A DNA stretch of 36,838 bases, from NCBI GenBank assembly GCA_937896835.1, contig CALBOJ010000010.1:1-36838 (forward strand), given 5' to 3'. The position numbers and the translations under genes are program-made. The number at the start of each line of letters is the position of its first letter. Positions within the stretch are counted from its first letter, which is position 1. The notes under the pieces were generated by a model that was not told the DNA's origin, did no database searches, and was given only the letters and a program-made list of their open reading frames with translations. Positions 23,683 through 36,838 of this stretch are shown here, one piece after another. Source of the stretch: an uncultured Collinsella sp. Lineage in GTDB: Bacteria; Actinomycetota; Coriobacteriia; Coriobacteriales; Coriobacteriaceae.

Positions 23683-24342
23683 TTAGATATCTGATTGAGT
23701 ATGGGCGCCGAGGCGTTTGATGATGGCGCGCCAGATTAGCGCGGGCACAGCAGGCCTAGCGCGCACCATGCCGTCGGTATCGACGCTACCGGCATTGCCA
23801 CCGCCCAGCAGCTGCGCATGCTCAATGGAGCAGCCTATGCGCACGGCGCCCACAAGCTTATCCATCGCTTCCGAAAATGGTCGGCGCAAGAGGCCCATGC
23901 GTGGGGAATGGCGAAGCGCCGCGATGCCGCTGCCGGTGCAGGCGATAACGCCGCCGCACCACGTTAGCCTACGGAGTTCGCAAGCTTGGCGCAGGCGCTC
24001 GATGAGCATGCGCGCCCCCTCGGTACGCTCGTAGATGGCCTGAACGACGACATAGACGCGCGTCCCCGTATCGCCAAAGCGATTGAGTGCCTTCTCGATG
24101 TCTGTCACTGCCTCGTCATCGGGCATATCCTCAACGGCGAGCACGATGCCATCGGCGGTATCGGCGCTATTCGCCTTCAAGTCGACTGGATGGGGGAGTG
24201 CGGTGCCGGAAAGCTGCGCATAGGCTGCGATGGCATCCTGAAGGTCCCAGAGCAAAAACTCAAGATCGGCGCTATCGGGAATACTGATATACGCAATGGT
24301 GTGCAGTGTTTTTGGTACATCGCCGCGCGCGGTCGTCTCCAT
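23683..24342 (-). CDS. Uncharacterised protein, possibly flavodoxin-like fold
   Basis: The 219-residue protein has no motif I can name with certainty. Residues about 95-165 (TRVYVVVQAIYERTEGARM, LTWCGGVIACTGSGIAAL, LLRRPFSEAMDKL) resemble flavodoxin-like/NAD(P)H-dependent FMN reductase-related proteins, where a WGGG-type turn binds FMN. Here it reads WCGGV, so cofactor binding is doubtful. There is no signal peptide or membrane helix. The only in-frame start after an upstream stop is ATG 24342, which abuts GGAAAGGAG with no spacer, an unusual arrangement for translation. It converges on the glycosylase gene and is divergent from the aminotransferase gene. Confidence 0.6.
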   Translation of the reverse strand: METTARGDVPKTLHTIAYISIPDSADLEFLLWDLQDAIAAYAQLSGTALPHPVDLKANSADTADGIVLAVEDMPDDEAVTDIEKALNRFGDTGTRVYVVVQAIYERTEGARMLIERLRQACELRRLTWCGGVIACTGSGIAALRHSPRMGLLRRPFSEAMDKLVGAVRIGCSIEHAQLLGGGNAGSVDTDGMVRARPAVPALIWRAIIKRLGAHTQSDI

Positions 24343-24434
24343 GCCATCTCCTTTCCGGCTCGTTTCCGTTTAGGTTACACCGTCTGGTGGCGCTGGGCGC
24401 GCTATCCTAGTGCAACCCTTACGAAAGGAACGCC

Positions 24435-25571
24435 ATGCGTCTGCCCATGAATACCTCGCTTGCCACGCTCAAGCCCTCCGGCATCCGTCGGATTAACGCG
24501 CTCGCCGCCCAGCACCCGGGGTGCATTGCGCTTGCGCTTGGCGAGCCCGATTTTCCCACGCCCGATGTGATTAGCGCCGAGGTAACCGCCTCGCTGGACC
24601 GTGGCGACACGCACTATCCGCCCAACAACGGCCGCCCCGCCCTGCGCGAGGCGCTGTCCGAATATATGGGTGACGCGGGTCTGGAGCTTTCCGCCGATGA
24701 GGTCATCCTGACTGATGGCGCGACCGAGGCCCTGTCGGCAACATTCATGGCTATGCTCAACCCCGGCGACGAGGTCATTATTCCCACGCCGGCCTTTGGC
24801 CTGTACGAGAGCATCGTCGTAGCCAATCACGCCAAAGCGGTCTTTTTGGATACGGAGCCTGCGCAATTTCAGATTGACGAGGATGCGCTTCGCGCCTGTG
24901 TGACCCCGGCGACCAAGGCCATCGTTATCTGCTCGCCCAACAATCCTACGGGCTGCATCCTCGACACGGCGTCGCTCGACGCCGTGGCGCGCGTGGCAGA
25001 GCAGGCGGGCATCTACGTAGTCTGCGACGACGTATACAACCGTCTGGTCTATGTGGATGGCTACGAGCGCTTTGCCCAGCGCCATCCGGAGCTGCGCGAC
25101 CAGACGGTGGTCATCGAGAGCTTCTCCAAGCCCTGGGCCATGACCGGCTGGCGCTTGGGTTGGCTCGCAGCCGCAGCCCCCGTCATCGCTGAGATCGCAA
25201 AGGCTCACCAATACTTAGTATCGAGTGCTGTCTCCTTCGAAATGGACGCCGCAGCCCGAGCCCTGACCGTCGACCCAACCCCCATGCTCAAAGTCTACCG
25301 AGCCCGCCGCGAACGCGTACTCGCAGCCTTAAACGCCATGGGCCTCGACGTAGTAGAGCCCGCAGGAGCCTTCTACACTTTCCCGAGCATCAAAAAGTTC
25401 GGCCTAACCAGCGAAGACTTCTGCATCAAAGCCATCGAAGAGGCAAACGTAGCCCTAGTCCCGGGCGACTGCTTCGGCACCGAAGGCCACATCCGCCTAA
25501 GCTACTGCGTCTCCGACAAAGACCTAGACGAAGGCCTCCGCCGCCTGTCCACCTTCCTTTCAACCCTGTAG
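24435..25571 (+). CDS. Class I/II PLP-dependent aminotransferase (mosaic 3' third)
   Basis: The 378-residue cytoplasmic enzyme of the aspartate/aromatic aminotransferase family transfers amino groups to a 2-oxo acid. It shows GEPDFPTP, HYPPNNGRPALREAL, DGATEALSA, ICSPNNPTG, VCDDVYNRLVY and the PLP lysine K232 in ESFSKPWAMTGWRLGW. RLSYCVSD supplies the substrate carboxylate Arg. The ATG has AAAGGA at 5 bases; M5 is an alternative. Codon use changes near 25200. Before it, GCG, GTG, CTG/CTT and GAG are common. After it, GCA, GTA, CTA, GAA, AAA and CGA dominate to the stop and beyond. This looks like a recombinant 3' end. The substrate is not clear from sequence. Confidence 0.92.
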   Translation: MRLPMNTSLATLKPSGIRRINALAAQHPGCIALALGEPDFPTPDVISAEVTASLDRGDTHYPPNNGRPALREALSEYMGDAGLELSADEVILTDGATEALSATFMAMLNPGDEVIIPTPAFGLYESIVVANHAKAVFLDTEPAQFQIDEDALRACVTPATKAIVICSPNNPTGCILDTASLDAVARVAEQAGIYVVCDDVYNRLVYVDGYERFAQRHPELRDQTVVIESFSKPWAMTGWRLGWLAAAAPVIAEIAKAHQYLVSSAVSFEMDAAARALTVDPTPMLKVYRARRERVLAALNAMGLDVVEPAGAFYTFPSIKKFGLTSEDFCIKAIEEANVALVPGDCFGTEGHIRLSYCVSDKDLDEGLRRLSTFLSTL

Positions 25572-25631
25572 CCCAACGGGACCCAACCCATCAGCCCACC
25601 GACCTAAGGGTTATGCGTGGGGCGCGCCGGC

Positions 25632-25833
25632 CAACGGGCACGAGGATTCGCAACAAAGGCAACGTAGCTCCGGTCGGGAGGGGCAGGGCGAGTTTTCCGT
25701 AGATTCCGCACGAGCCGAAGGCCACTTAATGTGGCCTTCGTGCGAGCCCAGGACTTGACCGAGCGGAAAACTCGCCCTGCCCCTCCCGACCGGAGCGTAT
25801 GCAGGGTTTGTGTGCGAATCCTCGTGCCCGTTG
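25632..25833. repeat. 202-base compound palindrome between the aminotransferase and rplJ
   Basis: Outer arms 25632-25652 and 25813-25833 are a perfect 21-base inverted repeat. Inner arms 25668-25699 and 25764-25795 are a perfect 32-base inverted repeat. The linkers between them pair at about 9 of 14 positions. The centre (25707-25744) holds a third hairpin: CGCACGA/TCGTGCG outside and AGGCCAC-TTAAT-GTGGCCT inside. The whole unit could fold into one long cruciform or RNA hairpin. No protein is supported in it. It resembles a MITE or other non-autonomous element. Its right end supplies the first three bases of the rplJ -35 box, so it may form part of this promoter. It may also end aminotransferase transcription. 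Confidence 0.85.
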
Positions 25834-25859
25834 ACCGACGCCGGGGTCCCCGCCATAAT
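25831..25859 (+). promoter_or_regulatory. Strong predicted promoter of the rplJ-rplL unit
   Basis: TTGACC (25831-25836) and CATAAT (25854-25859) are 17 bases apart, each five of six to the sigma-A consensus. Transcription should begin near 25866 and give an L10-type leader. Bases 25831-25833 are shared with the end of the compound palindrome. Confidence 0.8.
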
Positions 25860-25884
25860 ACTTTCGGTTCACGCACGAATCCGC

Positions 25885-25973
25885 TGCCAGAGACAGCCGG
25901 TGCAAACGGGCATCGCCCGCGAGCTTAATGGGATATCCCGCCAGCCGAGGTGGTCGAGTAGATATGTCTTCTC
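25885..25973 (+). ncRNA. Ribosomal protein L10 leader (autoregulatory mRNA element)
   Basis: The segment has the conserved pieces of the L10 leader in order: AGACAGCCGGTGC (25891-25903), a helix ACGGGCATCGCCCG, GAGCTTAATGGG, and CCAGCCGAGGT (about 25941-25951). CCGG/CCAG pieces can pair to form the kink-turn-containing L10(L12)4 site. In known examples excess L10-L12 binds the leader and stops further synthesis. An attenuator follows directly. This supports autoregulation of rplJ-rplL here. Confidence 0.82.
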
Positions 25974-26010
25974 GCCCCCGTCGCTCATGCAGCGCGGGGG
26001 CTTTCTTTTT
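25974..26010 (+). terminator. Attenuator in the rplJ leader
   Basis: Stem GCCCCCG (25974-25980) / CGGGGGC (25995-26001), extended by CGCT/AGCG, then TTTCTTTTT. It lies 65 bases before the rplJ start, so it must be conditional; L10 binding to the leader probably decides read-through. Confidence 0.88.
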
Positions 26011-26075
26011 GGACATGCCCCCGTCACGTCCTTGTGGCGGACCGTGCCCGGAAAGAATTCGAGGAGGTGTAATTT

Positions 26076-26597
26076 ATGCCCCAGCAGTACAAAATCGACA
26101 AGGTTGCAGAGATCGAGTCCCGTATCGCCGAGAACGCCGGTCTGTTTGTCGTCAACTACAACGGTCTGACGGTTAAGCAGGCTCAGGAGCTGCGTCATCA
26201 GCTTCGCGAGTGCGGCGCCGAGATGAAGGTCTACAAGAACAACCTGGTCAAGATCGCTCTCAAGAACCAGGAGCAGCCCGAGCTCGGCGAGATCCTCGCC
26301 GGCCCCGTCGCTTATGTGTTCTACGAGACCGAGCCGGTCGAGGCCGCTAAGGCCCTTAAGGACTTCTCTGCTAAGTCCAAGGGCGTCCTTGAGATCAAGG
26401 GCGGTATCTCCGACGGCAAGGCCGTTTCCGCTGATGATGTTAAGGCTATCGCCGAGCTGCCCACCAAGGATCAGCTTCTCGGCCAGATCGCCGGTCTCAT
26501 CTCCGGTTTCGCTCGCGACATCGCTGTCTGCGTCAACGGCGTTTCCTCTGGTCTCGCTCGTTCGATCCAGCAGGTCTCCGAGCAGAAGGCAGCCTAG
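26076..26597 (+). CDS. rplJ: 50S ribosomal protein L10
   Basis: The 173-residue protein anchors L7/L12 dimers to the ribosomal stalk. It begins MPQQYKIDKVAEIESRIAEN and has the family core FVVNYNGLTVKQAQELRHQL and VYKNNLVKIALKN. The C-terminal helix (LPTKDQLLGQIAGLISGFAR) binds L7/L12. The ATG has GAGGAGG upstream. Nothing of rplK, rplA or nusG precedes it, so the gene has its own promoter and L10 leader, unlike the E. coli arrangement. rplL follows after about 100 bases. Confidence 0.97.
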   Translation: MPQQYKIDKVAEIESRIAENAGLFVVNYNGLTVKQAQELRHQLRECGAEMKVYKNNLVKIALKNQEQPELGEILAGPVAYVFYETEPVEAAKALKDFSAKSKGVLEIKGGISDGKAVSADDVKAIAELPTKDQLLGQIAGLISGFARDIAVCVNGVSSGLARSIQQVSEQKAA

Positions 26598-26699
26598 TCG
26601 CTGTTTTCACCCGCGGCGGCAACGCCGCACCCCTGGCGCATTCGCGCCGTGTTTTAACTGATCTCCGTGCACAGACACGGAAACCGAAAGGACTTAGAA

Positions 26700-27077
26700 A
26701 TGGCTAAGCTTACCACCGATGAGATCATCGATGCTCTTAAGGAAATGACCCTTCTCGAGGCTTCCGAGCTCGTTAAGGCTATCGAGGACACCTTCGGCGT
26801 TTCCGCCGCTGCTCCTGCCGCTGTTGTCGCCGCTCCCGCTGCTGGCGCTGCTGAGGCCGAGGAGAAGACCGAGTTTGACGTCGTGCTCGAGGGCTTCGGC
26901 GACAACAAGATCCAGGTCATCAAGGCCGTCCGTGAGCTCACCAACCTTGGCCTGAAGGAGGCCAAGGAGGTCGTCGAGGGCGCTCCCAAGGCTGTTCTCG
27001 AGGGTGCCAAGAAGGAGGACGCCGAGGCTGCCAAGGAGAAGCTCGAGGCTGCTGGCGCTGCTGTCACCCTCAAGTAA
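26700..27077 (+). CDS. rplL: 50S ribosomal protein L7/L12
   Basis: The 125-residue stalk protein recruits translation GTPases. It has an N-terminal dimer domain (LTTDEIIDALKEMTLLEASE), an Ala-rich hinge near residues 38-56 and the C-terminal domain (EFDVVLEGFGDNKIQVIKAV, LGLKEAKEVVEGAPK). Its length is close to the usual 120-130. AAAGGA lies 7 bases before the ATG. The terminator behind it ends the two-gene unit. Confidence 0.97.
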   Translation: MAKLTTDEIIDALKEMTLLEASELVKAIEDTFGVSAAAPAAVVAAPAAGAAEAEEKTEFDVVLEGFGDNKIQVIKAVRELTNLGLKEAKEVVEGAPKAVLEGAKKEDAEAAKEKLEAAGAAVTLK

Positions 27078-27104
27078 TCAGGCTTTCTCGCCAGATTTCT
27101 TTGC

Positions 27105-27138
27105 AGACGGGGTTCGCATTGCGAGCCCCGTCTTTTTT
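27105..27138 (+). terminator. Rho-independent terminator after rplL
   Basis: A 13-base stem (27105-27117 with 27121-27133, one wobble pair) and loop ATT, then TTTTTTGTTTTT. It separates rplJL from galU. Confidence 0.92.
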
Positions 27139-27391
27139 GTTTTTCGGTTCCTCGACATCGGTTGCTCAAACTGCCATGTTCTGTGATTTGCGTCGTATCG
27201 CGTGCCCTGCCGTTGGGCAATAAAATTGCACCATTCGAGCAATAATTTGCGTTGACCTGCTGAAGAATTGTCTCTGCCTTGTAGCGACATATAGTTCCAG
27301 CGGTAAGATGCTTGGGTATCGCAATTTGGTCTGCGGCTGTGCGCCGCACGCACGGGGCGCTTTTGCGCCTGCGAAAGGATCTTTGAATAAC

Positions 27392-28300
27392 ATGAAGGCA
27401 ATCATCCCCGCCGCCGGTCTTGGCACGCGTTTTCTGCCTGGCACCAAGTGCACGCCCAAAGAGATGCTGCCGGTGCTCGACAAGCCGGTCATCCAGTATG
27501 TCGTCGAGGAGGCACTCGACCCCGAGGAGGTCGACGATGCCATCATCGTTACTTCTCCCGGTAAGCCCGAGCTACTGAACTACTTCCAGCCCGACCGTTC
27601 GCTCGAGAACCTGTTGCGCGAGCGCGGTAAGAACGCCTATGCCGATGCCGTCGCCCACGCTGGCGGTATGCCGGTCGACTTCCGTTATCAGTACGAGCCC
27701 AAGGGCCTCGGCCATGCTATTCGCTCTGCTGCCGACGCCGTGGCAGGGGAGAACTTCCTGGTTCTTCTGGGCGACTACGTTGTGCCTAACCGCGATATCT
27801 GCGACAAGATGCTTGCCGTTTCCAAGGAGCACGGTGGCGCTTCGGTTATCGCCGTCGCTGCTTGCTCGCCCGAGGAAGTCAGCCGCTACGGCGTTATCGC
27901 CGGCGAGCGCGTCGGTTCGCTCGAGGGCGCCGAGGGCGTTGCCGATGTCGAGCCGGGCGCTGTCTGGCGCATCGGCGGTCTGGTCGAGAAGCCCGCTCCC
28001 GAGGCGGCTCCGTCCAACCTGTACATCGTCGGTCGCTACCTGCTGAGCCCGCTGGTCATGGACTTGCTGGCAGATCAGCAGGCCGGCAAGGGCGGCGAGA
28101 TCCAGCTCACCGACGCCATGGCCCGTTCGCTCGACCGCGAAGCCATGTACGCAGTCGTCATCGACCCGCTGTCGGGCTACGACACCGGCACTCCCTCTGG
28201 CTGGATGGCCACCAACGCCCTCATGGCTGCAAGCGACCCCCGCTTTGCCGATGCCTTCTGGGACGCCATCGACGAGCGCGGCGGATTGATGCGCAAGTAA
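27392..28300 (+). CDS. galU: UTP-glucose-1-phosphate uridylyltransferase
   Basis: The 302-residue cytoplasmic enzyme makes UDP-glucose for cell-envelope and galactose metabolism. The nucleotide-binding motif is AAGLGTRFLPGTKCTPKEML (residues 7-26). YQYEPKGLGHAI and LLGDYVVP match the family, as do GGLVEKPAPEAAPSNLYIVG and GGEIQLTDAM. The C-terminal segment IDPLSGYDTGTPSGWMATN is also typical. ATG 27392 has AAAGGA 12 bases upstream, a long gap; TTG 27383 is an alternative. It sits alone between the rplJL and rpoBC units with terminators on both sides. In most bacteria these ribosomal and polymerase genes are adjacent. Confidence 0.95.
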   Translation: MKAIIPAAGLGTRFLPGTKCTPKEMLPVLDKPVIQYVVEEALDPEEVDDAIIVTSPGKPELLNYFQPDRSLENLLRERGKNAYADAVAHAGGMPVDFRYQYEPKGLGHAIRSAADAVAGENFLVLLGDYVVPNRDICDKMLAVSKEHGGASVIAVAACSPEEVSRYGVIAGERVGSLEGAEGVADVEPGAVWRIGGLVEKPAPEAAPSNLYIVGRYLLSPLVMDLLADQQAGKGGEIQLTDAMARSLDREAMYAVVIDPLSGYDTGTPSGWMATNALMAASDPRFADAFWDAIDERGGLMRK

Positions 28301-28320
28301 GCCTTCGGGCACCGACATTT

Positions 28321-28353
28321 ACGGGCGTGGACCTCGGTTCGCGCCCGTTTTTT
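28321..28353 (+). terminator. Rho-independent terminator after galU
   Basis: ACGGGCG (28321-28327) pairs with CGCCCGT (28342-28348), extended inward by GGACC/GGTTC with wobble pairs, then six Ts. It isolates rpoBC from galU. Confidence 0.88.
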
Positions 28354-28377
28354 ATAAGAGCTGCGATTGCTAGCTCT

Positions 28378-28409
28378 CTGTTCACATAAAATATATGAAC
28401 AGATGTTCG
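28378..28409. promoter_or_regulatory. Overlapping palindromes before rpoB, including a Gram-positive LexA-box-like site
   Basis: CTGTTCA...TGAACAG (28378-28402) is a 25-base near-palindrome with an AT-rich centre. Its right arm is shared with TGAACAGATGTTCG (28396-28409), which fits the GAAC-N4-GTTC LexA/DinR consensus including the RNRY centre. The site is 179 bases before rpoB. LexA binding is inference. Confidence 0.45.
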
Positions 28410-28486
28410 ATACACATACATCTACCTGCGTGTTTTCTGTCGAAAAACTTTGCTACTCCAAAAACTCAATCGCGTCAAGGCTTTTC

Positions 28487-28514
28487 TTGCCCAACGGTCG
28501 GTACCTGATAAACT
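28487..28514 (+). promoter_or_regulatory. Possible rpoBC promoter
   Basis: TTGCCC (28487-28492) and TAAACT (28509-28514) are 16 bases apart, 74 bases before rpoB. Both boxes match four of six consensus bases. It is the best pair in this gap, but weak for so highly expressed an operon. Confidence 0.4.
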
Positions 28515-28587
28515 ATTAGGTTGCGATAACTGGCGAAGCTATGCCTCGCCAACCCACCGAGCATTTCCGTGAAGGAGGAAAAACCTG

Positions 28588-32079
<3,492 letters not shown>

Positions 32080-32085
32080 TTGACT

Positions 32086-36564
<4,479 letters not shown>

Positions 36565-36570
36565 CTAGTT

Positions 36571-36592
36571 CCGCCGTTCTAACGAACGGCGG
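36571..36592 (+). terminator. First stem-loop after rpoC
   Basis: Perfect 9-base arms (36571-36579 and 36584-36592) with loop TAAC, 7 bases past the stop. No T-tract follows; it may protect the 3' end rather than terminate. Confidence 0.6.
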
Positions 36593-36608
36593 CGATCTCC
36601 GTCGCTGC

Positions 36609-36708
36609 GCGGCCCCCAGAGCTACAATCTGTCATTCAAAAGGCAGGGCATGACCAAAAGGTCAATGCCCTGCCTTTTTCATGCCACCTTGTACGCTCTG
36701 GGGGCCGC
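36609..36708. repeat. 14-base outer palindrome enclosing the rpoBC terminator
   Basis: GCGGCCCCCAGAGC (36609-36622) and its exact reverse complement (36695-36708) flank the terminator at 36638-36679, making a 100-base nested palindrome. The architecture of outer arms plus an inner hairpin resembles the element before rplJ, though the sequences differ. Confidence 0.7.
36638..36679 (+). terminator. Rho-independent terminator of rpoBC
   Basis: A 14-base stem (36638-36651 with 36665-36678) extends through GACC/GGTC with one bulged A and loop AAAA, then TTTTT. This is the strongest terminator in the window. Confidence 0.92.
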
Positions 36709-36838
36709 TCGCTTGCGTATGCTCAACCTGTTGCGTTCCGTCGATCCCTTGCCAATAAGGGGCAGGGTTTTTTTGGTAGGTTAGGTGACGCATAATTTCT
36801 TTCGCAAATTGACAACCGCATAGCGGAACACGGCCCGC
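36709..36838. other. Window end, no gene seen
   Basis: It holds CCCTT (36747-36751 area) and AAGGG forming a short stem near GCCAATAAGG, then TTTTTTTGGTAGGTTA (36768-36783), which matches one arm of the REP-like copy at 4680-4718 and may be a decayed member. A TTGACA near 36808 could be the -35 box of a gene beyond the edge. Confidence 0.4.

Noticed and set aside
25604..26016. Short open frames on both strands within the region before rplJ
   Set aside because: They are by-products of the compound palindrome and the L10 leader; no start sites or protein-like composition.

Overview
The window is high-GC DNA with Coriobacteriia-like (Collinsella-like) gene content. The evidence is the GC-rich codon use, a large actinobacterial-type coiled-coil insertion in RpoC, an LAATG-type cell-wall sorting signal, and PTS, COG2984-type ABC and FeoA-FeoB genes typical of a gut anaerobe. 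The genus is inferred from overall resemblance, not from a search.

Layout. 1-1540 (-): 5' part of a BMP-family solute-binding-like protein with a ParB-like N-terminus and no signal peptide. 1634-2401 (-): an MscS-type channel. 2530-4559 (-): a sortase-anchored 5'-nucleotidase broken by one frameshift. 4717-7612 (-): an ABC importer (ATPase, permease, lipoprotein). 7773-8558 (-): a WYL-type regulator. 8808-10214 (-): asnS. 10392-10955 (-): a glucose-type PTS IIA protein. 11202-14951 (+): an alpha/beta hydrolase, a small orphan protein and a FeoA-FeoB fusion. 15266-19294: a glv-like sugar locus (PTS EIICB, RpiR regulator, GH4 6-phosphoglycosidase). 19385-21584 (+): an orphan membrane protein and a SotB-like exporter. 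21738-23681 (+): a GH13 hydrolase and a DNA-deoxyinosine glycosylase. 23683-24342 (-): a flavodoxin-like orphan. 24435-25571 (+): an aminotransferase whose last third has foreign-looking codon use. 25632-25833: a 202-bp compound palindrome touching the rplJ promoter. 25831-36564 (+): L10 leader, rplJ, rplL, galU, rpoB, rpoC.

How the genes fit together. The middle of the window handles alpha-glucosides: a PTS takes up and phosphorylates them, GH4 splits the phosphate ester, GH13 trims oligosaccharides, SotB may export sugar, and the IIA protein may supply phosphate. The right end is the transcription/translation core.

The most unusual content is in the RNA polymerase. RpoC carries a C-terminal domain that aligns without gaps to the DNA-binding C-terminal domain of the alpha subunit, keeping the equivalents of R265, N268, G296, K298 and E302. 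RpoB fork loop 2 is replaced by a longer, unrelated sequence. The bridge-helix hinge, trigger loop and switch regions also depart from motifs that are nearly invariant in bacteria. Together these suggest a lineage-specific remodelling of RNA polymerase. A second theme is intergenic palindromes: REP-like hairpins fused to stop codons, the compound element before rplJ, and a terminator nested in an outer palindrome after rpoC.
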